Source: Porticoccus sp963925605 (lineage in GTDB: Bacteria > Pseudomonadota > Gammaproteobacteria > Pseudomonadales > Porticoccaceae). Taken from it: a stretch of DNA of 39,777 nucleotides. Each line of letters starts with the position of its first letter. The stretch's first letter is position 1. The notes beneath the pieces were generated by a model. The model searched no databases. It was not told where the DNA came from and worked only from the letters and a program-made list of their open reading frames with translations. Where the stretch lies: contig CAWURY010000024.1 in assembly GCA_963925605.1 (NCBI GenBank), forward strand, positions 1-39,777. The letters are read 5' to 3'. Shown piece after piece: positions 8,495 through 17,636 of this stretch. Position numbers and translations under genes: made by a program.

Positions 8495-9365
8495 TTGCAC
8501 TATCACTTGTAATTGCGTATGCAAGCTTAGCAAGCAAAGAAGCAAGTACATCTCGCATACTATGTCTGGATATTATCAGATCAATTGCACCGTGTTCGAG
8601 TAAAAATTCTGCGCGCTGGAATCCTTTCGGTAGCTTCTGGCGAATAGTTTGTTCAATGATATTGGGCCCAGCAAAACCAGCTCTAGCATTTGGCTCCGCC
8701 ACATTAATATCGCCAAGTAGCGCAAGACTTGCCGAAACACCACCATAAACTGGATCTGTCATAACAGAGATATATGGAACTCCATTACTTTTGAGCTTCT
8801 CTATTACAGCACTAGTTTTTGCCATTTGCATAAGAGAAATTAAGGCTTCCTGCATCCGCGCGCCACCAGTTGCAGAAAAACAAACCACTGGAATTTTATT
8901 TTCAAGAGCTAGATGAGCAGCACGAGTAAATCGTTCTCCAACCACATAACCCATAGATCCACCATGAAATGAAAACTCAAAAGCCATAGCCACAATAGGC
9001 ATACCTTTTAATGTCCCCTTCATTGCAATCAAAGCGTCGTCCTCGCCTGTGGATCTCTGCGATTCAGCGATTCTGTCTTTATACTTTTTGGTATCTTTAA
9101 ATTTAAGCCTATCGATAGGCTGGACCTCGGTTGCTAGCTCCTGTCGACCTTCTTTGTCTAAAAATATGTCTAGTCTGCGCCTTGCGCTTATCCTAAGATG
9201 ATGCTCACACTTAGGGCAAACTTCTAGATTTTTTTCAAGCTCTGGACGATACAAAGGGGCGCTACATTTTGGGCATTTTGTCCATATTCCCTCAGGGACG
9301 TTTTGGGTTCGATCCTTTGCTTGGGTATCAGGACCTTTCGGGCGAATTTTTTCCAACCAGCTCAT
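8472..9365 (-). CDS. accD: Acetyl-CoA carboxylase carboxyltransferase subunit beta AccD
   Basis: Forms the A2B2 carboxyltransferase with AccA and transfers the carboxyl group from biotin to acetyl-CoA, giving malonyl-CoA. 297 residues against 304 in E. coli. The N-terminal zinc ribbon uses Cys31, Cys34, Cys50 and Cys53. The crotonase-fold domain carries FHGGSMGYVVGERF, SATGGARMQEA and DPVYGGVSASLA. Its 3' end overlaps the folC start. It follows trpA, an order found in several gammaproteobacterial groups, and it supplies malonyl units to the fab genes at 28-31 kb. Confidence 0.97.
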   Translation of the reverse strand: MSWLEKIRPKGPDTQAKDRTQNVPEGIWTKCPKCSAPLYRPELEKNLEVCPKCEHHLRISARRRLDIFLDKEGRQELATEVQPIDRLKFKDTKKYKDRIAESQRSTGEDDALIAMKGTLKGMPIVAMAFEFSFHGGSMGYVVGERFTRAAHLALENKIPVVCFSATGGARMQEALISLMQMAKTSAVIEKLKSNGVPYISVMTDPVYGGVSASLALLGDINVAEPNARAGFAGPNIIEQTIRQKLPKGFQRAEFLLEHGAIDLIISRHSMRDVLASLLAKLAYAITSDSANAAKNSI

Positions 9366-9404
9366 AATATTTCTCGTTTAATCATTGGCGCGCAAGCCTA
9401 ATTG

Positions 9405-10220
9405 CTACTTATCAAGAGCGCCTCGTATATCTTTAATAACAACTGAAACTGTTTCAGCATACGCCAAGGGGTTAGCTTCCCCCAATTTTGCAAGATCAGC
9501 AATTTTGTTCACTATAGCGCTGCCTACCACCACACCATCAGACACGTTTGCCACTGCCCTTGCAGTTGGCCCATCTTTGATGCCAAATCCTACACAAATT
9601 GGGAGACTGGTTAGTGCTCTGATGCTGCTGACATGCTCTTTTACAGAATCAAGATCTAAGTTGGCAGCTCCAGTAACACCATTTAATGAAACATAGTAAA
9701 TAAAACCCCCGGCCATAGCGGCTACTTTCTTTTGTCTTATCTGGCTGCTTGTGGGTGCCAAAAGAAATATATTCTCTATATTCGACGCCTTTAGCTGCTC
9801 ATTGAATACTTTCGCCTCTTCTGGTGGAAGATCGACTGTAAGGACTCCATCTACCCCAGAAACAACCATACGTTCTATGAATTTTTCATATCCCATTCTT
9901 TCAATCGGGTTCGTGTAACCCATCAATATCACCGGAGTGTTGGCGTTAGTTTCTCGAAACTTTTTTACCAAAATTAAGGCCTCATCAAGACTGCTGCCAT
10001 TTTCTAGCGCCCGCTCATGGGCACGTTGAATTACTGGACCCTCCGCTGTTGGATCTGAAAAAGGAACCCCAATCTCGATGATATCACTTCCGCTGTCAAC
10101 CAAAGCATGCATGACGGGAAGCGTCACATCTTTTGCAGGGTCACCTAACACAACATAAGAAATAAGAGCCTTCTTCTTTTTTTGATGAAGATTCTCAAAA
10201 CATTTATTAATTCTGTTCAC
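9405..10220 (-). CDS. trpA: Tryptophan synthase alpha subunit TrpA
   Basis: Cleaves indole-3-glycerol phosphate and passes indole through a tunnel to TrpB. 271 residues, a TIM barrel. The catalytic Glu49 is in IIEIGVPFSDP. The position of the second catalytic acid, Asp60 in E. coli, is Glu60 here (SDPTAEGP). YYVSLNGVTG and VGFGIKDG are the phosphate-binding segments. The start codon is GTG at 10220, with AGGAA about 9 bases upstream. It lies 70 bases downstream of trpB in the same operon. Confidence 0.95.
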   Translation of the reverse strand: MNRINKCFENLHQKKKKALISYVVLGDPAKDVTLPVMHALVDSGSDIIEIGVPFSDPTAEGPVIQRAHERALENGSSLDEALILVKKFRETNANTPVILMGYTNPIERMGYEKFIERMVVSGVDGVLTVDLPPEEAKVFNEQLKASNIENIFLLAPTSSQIRQKKVAAMAGGFIYYVSLNGVTGAANLDLDSVKEHVSSIRALTSLPICVGFGIKDGPTARAVANVSDGVVVGSAIVNKIADLAKLGEANPLAYAETVSVVIKDIRGALDK

Positions 10221-10290
10221 AAACAGCGTTTCCTATTTCAGCTATTGATTTTATTGAGTGTGAGACTAGCCCAATGCAGTAGACACAAGT

Positions 10291-11496
10291 TTACAATGAA
10301 ATGCCATCAATCTCTGCAACTGTGAGTATGTCTTTGTCACCCCGACCAGAAAGGTTAATGATAATAGTTTGATCTGAGTCCATTGTTTTTGCTAGCTTTT
10401 CTGCATATGCAATTGCATGGCTGGTTTCAAGAGCAGGAATAATCCCTTCTATTTGAGTTAGGGTGTGAAAAGCAGCCATAGCCTCATCATCGTTAATAGT
10501 AACGTAGTTCACTCGACCAAGATCTTTTAACCAAGAGTGTTCGGGGCCGACACCAGGGTAATCCAAGCCAGCTGATATTGAGTGAGTTCCAATGATTTGT
10601 CCATTTTCATCTTCCATGAGATACGTGCGATTTCCATGGAGAACACCAGGAATACCATCATTTAATGGTGCAGCATGTTTTCCTGAGGCCAACCCAAATC
10701 CTCCAGCCTCAACGCCATACATAGCAACAGACTCATCTTTAAGAAAAGGGTGAAATAAGCCAATTGCATTTGAGCCACCACCAACACAGGCAACCAGAGC
10801 ATCTGGGAGCTTTCCCGTTTGAACCAATGATTGCTGACGAGCTTCACGCCCCATGACAGACTGAAAATTACGAACGATCTCTGGATATGGATGCGGCCCG
10901 CAGCAGGTACCTATGATGTAAAAAGTATCGTCTACATTACTAACCCAATCCCTTAAGGCTTCATTAAGCGCATCTTTCAACGTTTTTGATCCAGAAGTAA
11001 CAGGAACTACTGTGGCCCCAAGTAGCTTCATGCGATAAACATTAAGTGATTGACGGCGAATATCCTCCTCGCCCATAAAGATATGGCATTCCAACCCCAG
11101 TCTAGCCGCTACAGTCGCAGTAGCAACGCCATGCTGCCCTGCCCCGGTCTCTGCAATTATTCGTTTTTTCCCTGTGTGTTTAGCTAACAAAGCCTGACCA
11201 ATAGCACTATTTATCTTATGCGCACCAGTATGATTGAGATCCTCTCTTTTTAAGAAAAGCTGAGCCCCTCCGGTCTTTTTGGTCCATCGTTCTGCAAAAT
11301 AAAGAGGGGAAGGCCTTCCAACATAATGCGCTAGATCATAGTCAATTTGCGCCTGAAACTCAGGGTCATCTTTTAGTCTTTCATACAAAGATGTAAGCTG
11401 ATCCAATGCGTAGATTAGTGTTTCAGAAACAAATCTGCCTCCGTAAGGTCCAAAATGGCCGCTCTCATCTGGGACCCGATCAAAATTGATACTCAT
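10291..11496 (-). CDS. trpB: Tryptophan synthase beta subunit TrpB
   Basis: PLP enzyme that condenses indole with serine to tryptophan. 401 residues from the ATG at 11496. The N-terminus GHFGPYGGRFVSETL is typical. LNHTGAHKINSAIGQ carries the PLP lysine, Lys94. AETGAGQHGVATA, CVGGGSNAIGLF and NLSGRGDKD complete the PLP and substrate sites. The chosen ATG has GGAGAA about 9 bases upstream; an earlier ATG at 11517 would place that element inside the coding sequence. It is flanked by trpF and trpA. No trp leader peptide or attenuator is obvious upstream. Confidence 0.97.
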   Translation of the reverse strand: MSINFDRVPDESGHFGPYGGRFVSETLIYALDQLTSLYERLKDDPEFQAQIDYDLAHYVGRPSPLYFAERWTKKTGGAQLFLKREDLNHTGAHKINSAIGQALLAKHTGKKRIIAETGAGQHGVATATVAARLGLECHIFMGEEDIRRQSLNVYRMKLLGATVVPVTSGSKTLKDALNEALRDWVSNVDDTFYIIGTCCGPHPYPEIVRNFQSVMGREARQQSLVQTGKLPDALVACVGGGSNAIGLFHPFLKDESVAMYGVEAGGFGLASGKHAAPLNDGIPGVLHGNRTYLMEDENGQIIGTHSISAGLDYPGVGPEHSWLKDLGRVNYVTINDDEAMAAFHTLTQIEGIIPALETSHAIAYAEKLAKTMDSDQTIIINLSGRGDKDILTVAEIDGISL

Positions 11497-11537
11497 TGCA
11501 TACTTCTCCAAAAACATAATCTATGCGGATAAAACAC

Positions 11538-12158
11538 TTAAACTTTAGAGCAACGATCAACAAATAGTTGAACTAATTTAGGAGACTTAATGCCAGGCGA
11601 CACTTCCACGCCGCCACTTACATCTAGCGCATAAGGTTTTAGTGTCGAGATAGCCTTGTCAATATTATCTGGATTTAACCCGCCTGCAAGAATTATAGGG
11701 CGACCTCGAAGAGAAGCGAGACGACTCCAATCGAAAATTTTCCCTGTACCACCGTATTTATCCTTAGACCACGAGTCAAATAAAAATCCTCGAGCAGAAG
11801 GATATTCTGCAATTGATTTATTTGGACTTAAGTCATGATGCATTCGTATCGCTTTAATATAAGGCTTAGAGAATTGATTGCAATATACTTCATCTTCATC
11901 GCCATGAAACTGCAAAACATCCAATTCAACCGAACCAATTGTTTCTTTGACTTGTTCCACGGAGGCGTTAACAAAAAGCCCTACAACTGATACAAAGGGG
12001 CCAACAGCAGTAGCTATTACGGCTGCGGCCTCTATCTCTATAACTCTTGGGCTTTCAGAATAAAAAACAAGCCCTATAGCATCTACACCAAGATTAGCTG
12101 CCATAGTGGCATCTTCCAGCCGAGTTATTCCGCAGACTTTCACTCTAGTTCTATTCAC
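11538..12158 (-). CDS. trpF: Phosphoribosylanthranilate isomerase TrpF
   Basis: Amadori isomerisation of phosphoribosylanthranilate in tryptophan synthesis. 206 residues, a monofunctional enzyme not fused to TrpC as in E. coli. VKVCGITRLEDA holds the catalytic Cys near residue 9. LQFHGDEDE, ILAGGLNPDNI and LDVSGGVEVSPGIKSP are diagnostic, and the Asp of the LDVSGG segment is the conserved acid. The inferred start is GTG at 12158; a second in-frame GTG five codons later is possible. The gap of about 110 bases to truA is AT-rich and may carry a promoter, but none stands out. Confidence 0.94.
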   Translation of the reverse strand: MNRTRVKVCGITRLEDATMAANLGVDAIGLVFYSESPRVIEIEAAAVIATAVGPFVSVVGLFVNASVEQVKETIGSVELDVLQFHGDEDEVYCNQFSKPYIKAIRMHHDLSPNKSIAEYPSARGFLFDSWSKDKYGGTGKIFDWSRLASLRGRPIILAGGLNPDNIDKAISTLKPYALDVSGGVEVSPGIKSPKLVQLFVDRCSKV

Positions 12159-12271
12159 AATAAACTCAATTCACAAGATTGATGAAATATCAAAGATTTA
12201 TTGTAGCAAAAAGATATCCCCAAACCTATGATTTTAGAGAAAACCTATGCATGCTAAATACCGCTTTATGT

Positions 12272-13117
12272 CTAATTTTGAGATAGAATAATTTGAGGGC
12301 CTAAGTTAAATTTAGGAATCTTATATCTTGAGGGATAGCTCACCCCGCACAAGTACAATCCATTGCTAGGAGCGGTAGCAGAAGCCTTGGATCGATCACA
12401 ATTTTCTAACAACTCCCCAATCCATTCAACCTCCTGCTCCTTCTTTCCGATAGAAATCAAGCTGCCTACTATGTTTCTAACCATATGATGAAGAAATGAA
12501 TTGGCAATAATTTCAAAAACTACTAGCTGGGATTCTCTCCAAACCTTAACAGAATAAACGTTCCTAATGGGGGATAACGACTGACAGCCAGTAGCCCGAA
12601 AAGAAGTGAAGTTATGCTCGCCCAATAATTGTTGGGCGGCAGCCTCCATCAACCTTTCATTCAAATGAACTCTTTCCCATGTAATCAGACGGTGATACAA
12701 GGCAGAGCGATAAAACTGATTAGAGATAACATAGCGATATGTTCTTGCTGTTGCGCTAAAGCGAGCATGGAATTGAGCAGCTATTTCTTCAGCCCAATGA
12801 ATACGAATACCCCTAGGTAAATTTGCATTTACCCCAAGAAGCCATTGTCGAGAAGATCTTTTTGCGCGGGTATCAAAATGTACAATTTGATTGGTTCCGT
12901 GTACGCCAGTGTCTGTTCGGCCAGCACAAATTACAACAATAGCCTCATTTCCTACAACTGAAAATGCTTTTTCAGCTTCAGCTTGCACGCTTGGACTATG
13001 ATTTTGTCTTTGCCAGCCGCAGTAATCACTTCCATCATACTCAATGGCAGCTGCTATTCGTGTTACCCCGTCTGGCAAGCTCTCTCCATTTGGCACTTGG
13101 CAATTTGGTGTGTACAC
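12272..13117 (-). CDS. truA: tRNA pseudouridine(38-40) synthase TruA
   Basis: Converts U38, U39 and U40 of the tRNA anticodon stem to pseudouridine. Up to 281 residues from the GTG at 13117. IEYDGSDYCGWQRQ opens the first domain. CAGRTDTGVHG carries the catalytic Asp69. FHARFSATARTYRY, FTSFRA and FLHHMVRNIVGSL are standard family segments. The exact start is uncertain: no good ribosome binding site precedes the GTG, and the conserved part begins near residue 20. In Pseudomonas fimV lies between asd and truA, but here only 72 non-coding bases separate them. Confidence 0.94.
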   Translation of the reverse strand: MYTPNCQVPNGESLPDGVTRIAAAIEYDGSDYCGWQRQNHSPSVQAEAEKAFSVVGNEAIVVICAGRTDTGVHGTNQIVHFDTRAKRSSRQWLLGVNANLPRGIRIHWAEEIAAQFHARFSATARTYRYVISNQFYRSALYHRLITWERVHLNERLMEAAAQQLLGEHNFTSFRATGCQSLSPIRNVYSVKVWRESQLVVFEIIANSFLHHMVRNIVGSLISIGKKEQEVEWIGELLENCDRSKASATAPSNGLYLCGVSYPSRYKIPKFNLGPQIILSQN

Positions 13118-13189
13118 CCAAGCTTTATCTTTAATAGAGTTAATGTATTTGTATCCTGTTTTAGGAGAATATTTTAAAAAAATTAGAAT

Positions 13190-14305
13190 CTAAGGCGTGT
13201 CTAATAATATTTTTAATATTCTGCGTAAAGGCTCTGCAGCTCCCCATAAAAGCTGGTCTCCAACAGTAAAAGCTGAAAGATAATCATTTCCCATATTCAT
13301 TTTTCTTAATCGTCCAATGGGGATATGCAAGCTACCACTTACAGCGGCAGGAGTTAGCTCAGATAGCGTCGAATCGCGACTATTTGGAATGACTTTAACC
13401 CAGTCATTTGCGCTACTTAAAATATCCTCTATTTCATCAATTGGAGCATCTTTGGCAAGCTTAATTGTGAGTGCCTGACTATGGCTTCTCATCGCACCAA
13501 TTCGAACACAGATACCATCGATTGGTATCAAAGTATTAGAAGAATACCCAAGAATTTTATTGGTTTCTGCCTGCCCTTTCCATTCTTCTCTGCTTTGACC
13601 GGTTTCAAGCTGAGCATCAATCCAGGGAAGAAGGCTGCCTGCTAGCGGCGCACCAAAGTTATGTATTGGAAAATTTTCACTAAGCATAATTTCAGACACC
13701 TTACGGTCAATCTCTAAAATCTCTGATGAAGAGTCCATAAGTTCAGACTGTACCGATTGATATATCCCCCCCATTTGGGCGATAAGTTCTCTCATATTTT
13801 TTGCGCCGGCACCTGAGGCTGCCTGATAAGTCATAGAAGAAGCCCACTCCACCAAGCCCTCTTTAAAAAGACCTCCAAGTGACATCAACATTAAACTAAC
13901 AGTGCAATTGCCACCCACGAAGTCTCTGACTCCATGAGTGATGGCATTTTTTATTAAGCTTAAGTTTACTGGATCCAAAGCAATTGTTGCGCTTTCAGAC
14001 ATGCGCAAATTAGACGCTGCATCAACCCAATAGCCATCCCACCCAGCTTGCCGCAATAGAGCATGAACGGATTTTGTGTAATCGCTGCCCTGGCAGGTCA
14101 CAATAATGTCTAACTTGGACAAAGACTTAATGTTATTTGCATCTTGTAGCGTAGATCCCCCTCCAATGATTGGACCCAAAGCTCCAAACTGAGAGGTGGT
14201 AAAAAAAATTGGTTCAATTTGAGAAAAATCGTCCTCTTGAAGCATTCTATCCATCAATACCGAGCCAACCATTCCACGCCAACCAACAAAACCTACTTTT
14301 TTCAT
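13190..14305 (-). CDS. asd: Aspartate-semialdehyde dehydrogenase Asd
   Basis: NADPH-dependent reduction of aspartyl phosphate to aspartate semialdehyde, feeding lysine/diaminopimelate, threonine and methionine synthesis. 371 residues, of the E. coli type. VGWRGMVGSVL is the nucleotide-binding start. FVGGNCTVSLMLMSLGGLF carries nucleophile Cys134, one off the E. coli number. TYQAASGAGAKNMREL, GQSREEWKGQAETNKIL and the C-terminal AFTVGDQLLWGAAEPLRR follow. It sits directly downstream of leuB, the order seen in Pseudomonas. Only a weak ribosome binding site is visible. Confidence 0.97.
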   Translation of the reverse strand: MKKVGFVGWRGMVGSVLMDRMLQEDDFSQIEPIFFTTSQFGALGPIIGGGSTLQDANNIKSLSKLDIIVTCQGSDYTKSVHALLRQAGWDGYWVDAASNLRMSESATIALDPVNLSLIKNAITHGVRDFVGGNCTVSLMLMSLGGLFKEGLVEWASSMTYQAASGAGAKNMRELIAQMGGIYQSVQSELMDSSSEILEIDRKVSEIMLSENFPIHNFGAPLAGSLLPWIDAQLETGQSREEWKGQAETNKILGYSSNTLIPIDGICVRIGAMRSHSQALTIKLAKDAPIDEIEDILSSANDWVKVIPNSRDSTLSELTPAAVSGSLHIPIGRLRKMNMGNDYLSAFTVGDQLLWGAAEPLRRILKILLDTP

Positions 14306-14367
14306 TTGATTTCAACCGTTAAGAATTCTTTTGCCTAAGCAATTATGTTTTATGCATCAAAGACTAC

Positions 14368-15441
14368 CTACAGCGCAGCAACTATCGCGTCACCCATACC
14401 TGAAGTACCCACCCTTATATTGCCCTTACTGTAAATATCCGGGGTACGCAGACCAGCATCCAAGACGTCACTTACTGCATTCTCAATAGCGTTTGCTGCT
14501 TCATTTTCACCAAAAGAGTAGCGCAACAGCATGGCGACAGACAAGATAGTTGCCAATGGATTGGCGATTCCTTGACCGGCAATATCTGGAGCAGATCCGT
14601 GACAAGGCTCATAGAGCCCTTTGCCATTCTTATCAAGTGATGCGGAAGGGAGCATTCCTATAGACCCTGTTAGCATTGCTGCAGCGTCAGACAGAATATC
14701 TCCAAACATGTTTCCTGTAACCATCACATCAAATTGCTTGGGTGCTTTCACTAACTGCATTGCTGCGTTATCTACGTACATATGAGAAAGAGCAACCTCA
14801 GGATAGTCGCTAGCAACCTCTTCCATAATTTCTCGCCAGAGCATTGATGCCTCAAGAACATTTGCTTTGTCTACCGAGCAAACACGCTTATCTCTAAGCA
14901 TAGCAATATCAAAAGCTAAATTCCCGATACGGCGAATTTCAGACTCACAATATTTATATGTATTGAAGCCTTCTTTTTCTCCATTCTCTAGTATACGAAT
15001 ACCTCGTGGCTCTCCGAAGTAGATGCCACCAGTGAGCTCCCTAACAATCAGAATATTGAGACCTGAAACTATTTCGGGTTTAAGCGATGAAGCTGCTGCA
15101 AGCTGTGGATACAAAATAGCCGGCCTCAAGTTACCAAAAAGCTCAAGATCTGAGCGTAATTTCAAGAGTCCTGTTTCCGGCCTAAAACGACGATCCAGGC
15201 CGTCCCAGGTTGGCCCGCCTACAGACCCCATTAATATAGCATCACATTGGTGTGCTTTTTCAAGGGTCTCTTTTGGGCAAGGATCTCCTGTCTCATCGTA
15301 TGCTGCTCCGCCAAGCAAGCCTTCGGTCATCTCGAAATCTATAGAATATAGCTGAGAAATTTTATGAAGAACCTTTATTGCCTCATTTACGATTTCAGGA
15401 CCTATGCAATCCCCCTTAAGAATAAGTAACCTCCTGTCCAT
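14368..15441 (-). CDS. leuB: 3-isopropylmalate dehydrogenase LeuB
   Basis: NAD-dependent oxidative decarboxylation of 3-isopropylmalate in leucine synthesis. 357 residues. LKGDCIGPEIVNEA opens the fold. GSVGGPTWDGL, RELTGGIYFGEPRG, DKANVLEASMLWREI and HMYVDNAAMQLV are the substrate- and metal-site segments. NMFGDILSDAAAML and the NAD-binding EPCHGSAPDIAGQGIANP are also clear. GGAAAAA about 8 bases before the ATG is a plausible ribosome binding site. It is separated from leuD by about 50 bases, in one operon with leuC and leuD. Confidence 0.97.
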   Translation of the reverse strand: MDRRLLILKGDCIGPEIVNEAIKVLHKISQLYSIDFEMTEGLLGGAAYDETGDPCPKETLEKAHQCDAILMGSVGGPTWDGLDRRFRPETGLLKLRSDLELFGNLRPAILYPQLAAASSLKPEIVSGLNILIVRELTGGIYFGEPRGIRILENGEKEGFNTYKYCESEIRRIGNLAFDIAMLRDKRVCSVDKANVLEASMLWREIMEEVASDYPEVALSHMYVDNAAMQLVKAPKQFDVMVTGNMFGDILSDAAAMLTGSIGMLPSASLDKNGKGLYEPCHGSAPDIAGQGIANPLATILSVAMLLRYSFGENEAANAIENAVSDVLDAGLRTPDIYSKGNIRVGTSGMGDAIVAAL

Positions 15442-15492
15442 TTAAAATTTTTCCTTTTTCTAATCAAAATAGTTGTGTGTTAACGAAAAAAG

Positions 15493-16140
15493 CTACTTAA
15501 TTGCACCAAAAACCCATGGGGCGTTCTTCATGTGTTCCGCTTCATAGGCATAAATTAGATCAACTTCTTTGAGTGTTAAGTCAATTTCATCCAAACCCTC
15601 CAATAAGGCGCGCTTGCTAAATTCATCAATTTCAAAGAAAAACTCATCGGAGGAAGGCGTAGTAACAACCTGTTTTTGTAGATCTACAGATAATTGGTAA
15701 CCCTCAATAATTTCTAGCTGATCAAAAATATAGTTAACTATTTTTTGATTTAAAACAATAGGTAACAGACCATTTTTAAGGCAATTTGTAAAAAATATAT
15801 CAGCAAAACTTGGTGCAATAATCACTCTAAATCCGTAGTCCTCTAAAGCCCAGGGAGCATGCTCGCGGCTAGAGCCGCAACCAAAATTTTCTTGAGCCAA
15901 AAGAATCGAAGCGCCAGTGTAGCGTGGGTAGTTAAGAGGAAACTCATCTCTTAGGATTCTAAGCTTGCAATCCTCTCCAGGTTTACCCTCGTCCATATAA
16001 CGCAATTCATCAAAAAGATTCTGGCCAAACCCGCTGCGTTTTATGGACTTCAAGAATTGCTTAGGGATAATCATATCGGTATCAATATTAGAGCGATCTA
16101 TCCCAACCACTAGCCCTCTATGTAGCGAAAAAGCTTTCAT
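15493..16140 (-). CDS. leuD: 3-isopropylmalate dehydratase small subunit LeuD
   Basis: Small subunit of isopropylmalate isomerase, the swivelling aconitase domain that completes the active site of LeuC. 215 residues. IDRSNIDTDMIIPKQFLK near the N-terminus and FGCGSSREHAPWALEDYG are diagnostic. FADIFFTNCLKNGLLPI follows. Its ATG overlaps the leuC stop in an ATGA arrangement (16137-16140), implying translational coupling and a balanced subunit ratio. Confidence 0.97.
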   Translation of the reverse strand: MKAFSLHRGLVVGIDRSNIDTDMIIPKQFLKSIKRSGFGQNLFDELRYMDEGKPGEDCKLRILRDEFPLNYPRYTGASILLAQENFGCGSSREHAPWALEDYGFRVIIAPSFADIFFTNCLKNGLLPIVLNQKIVNYIFDQLEIIEGYQLSVDLQKQVVTTPSSDEFFFEIDEFSKRALLEGLDEIDLTLKEVDLIYAYEAEHMKNAPWVFGAIK

Positions 16141-17570
16141 TCAGTCACCTCACCATAAAAGCGCACATCTGTGATGTGGCCAGCTATGGCTGCAGCTGCA
16201 GCCATAGCTGGGCTAAGCAGATGCGTTCTTCCTCCGCTACCCTGTCTTCCCTCGAAATTACGGTTAGATGTTGACGCGCAATGCTCACCATAACCTAACT
16301 TATCAGCATTCATTGCCAAACACATGGAACAGCCAGGCTCCCTCCAATCCATTCCGGCATCCATGAATACCTTATCCAAACCCTCTGCCTCTGCCTGCGC
16401 TTTAACCATCTGAGAGCCAGGAACCACCAGAGCATATCTTATAGTACCGGCAATCGTTCTGCCTTTAACGATAGAAGCTGCTGCGCGCATGTCTTCTATA
16501 CGTGAATTTGTGCAGGAACCAATAAAAACAACATCCACAGGAATATCTGTTATAGGGGTGCCGCCCTTTAAACCCATATAACTCAAGGCTTGTATTATTG
16601 TCTGTCTTTTCTGAGGATCTTTTTCGTCATCTGGATCAGGGATAACTCCATCAACTGGAAGCACCATTTCAGGTGATGTGCCCCAGGTAACTTGCGGCGC
16701 AATATCTGCACCATCTAGCTTAACAACTGCATCAAATACAGCGTCTTTATCGCTTTGCAATGAATTCCAATAGCTAACTGCTTTAGTCCAAATATCTCCG
16801 GTTGGAGCAAATTGACGACCTTTAAAATATTCGATAGTTTTGCTATCCACAGCAACCATACCTACTCTAGCCCCAGCCTCTATGGCCATATTACATACTG
16901 TCATGCGGCCCTCAATAGACATATTTGAAAAAACTTGGCCAGCAAACTCAAGGGCATAACCAGTTCCACCGGCAGTGCCAATTTTCCCAATAATAGCTAG
17001 CACAACATCTTTTGGTGTAACGCCTAGACCCAAGCTACCATCTACGGTAATAAGCATGTTCTTCATTTTTTTTGTTACCAAGCACTGTGTTGCCAGAACG
17101 TGTTCCACCTCTGAAGTCCCTATTCCATGAGCCAAGCAGGCAAATGCTCCGTGTGTAGCGGTATGAGAATCCCCGCATACTACTGTCATGCCAGGCAGTG
17201 AGGCCCCCAACTCTGGACCCATTACGTGTACGATTCCTTGTCCCATTTCATTCATTTTAAATTCACGAATACCAAAGTAATCGCAGTTTTCATCAAGAGT
17301 TTTAACCTGAATCCGTGATGTCTTATCTGGAATAGCATCAATCCCAGCCGCTCGTTCCTCCGGATCTGTAGAAATATTATGATCTGGAGTGGCAAGATTC
17401 ATATCGAGACGCCATAGCTTTCGCCCTGCCAGCCTTAACCCTTCAAAAGCTTGCGGCGAGGTCACTTCATGCAAAATATGCCTATCAATGTAAAGTAACG
17501 CAGAGCCGTCATCTCTCTGGCTAACCAAATGAGCTTGCCATAATTTATCGTACAGTGTCTTTCCAGCCAT
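16137..17570 (-). CDS. leuC: 3-isopropylmalate dehydratase large subunit LeuC
   Basis: Aconitase-family [4Fe-4S] enzyme that isomerises 2-isopropylmalate to 3-isopropylmalate together with LeuD. 477 residues. The three cluster ligands are Cys353 in FIGSCTNSR and Cys414 and Cys417 in PGCSMC. CGDSHTATHGAFACLAHGIG, TPDHN and CASTSNRNFEGRQG are further signatures. A GGA element lies about 9 bases before the ATG. The gap of 66 AT-rich bases to the upstream acyl-CoA dehydrogenase shows no leucine-rich leader peptide. Co-transcription with that gene is possible. Confidence 0.97.
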   Translation of the reverse strand: MAGKTLYDKLWQAHLVSQRDDGSALLYIDRHILHEVTSPQAFEGLRLAGRKLWRLDMNLATPDHNISTDPEERAAGIDAIPDKTSRIQVKTLDENCDYFGIREFKMNEMGQGIVHVMGPELGASLPGMTVVCGDSHTATHGAFACLAHGIGTSEVEHVLATQCLVTKKMKNMLITVDGSLGLGVTPKDVVLAIIGKIGTAGGTGYALEFAGQVFSNMSIEGRMTVCNMAIEAGARVGMVAVDSKTIEYFKGRQFAPTGDIWTKAVSYWNSLQSDKDAVFDAVVKLDGADIAPQVTWGTSPEMVLPVDGVIPDPDDEKDPQKRQTIIQALSYMGLKGGTPITDIPVDVVFIGSCTNSRIEDMRAAASIVKGRTIAGTIRYALVVPGSQMVKAQAEAEGLDKVFMDAGMDWREPGCSMCLAMNADKLGYGEHCASTSNRNFEGRQGSGGRTHLLSPAMAAAAAIAGHITDVRFYGEVTE

Positions 17571-17636
17571 CTTAATTATCCGCGTGCCATCTAATTATTA
17601 TTTAATTTTATAATATTTTTTAAATGCTAACTCTTT

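Noticed and set aside
16180..16205. GCAGCTGCAGC-like repeat and palindrome
   Set aside because: It lies inside leuC and simply encodes an alanine-rich helix near the C-terminus.
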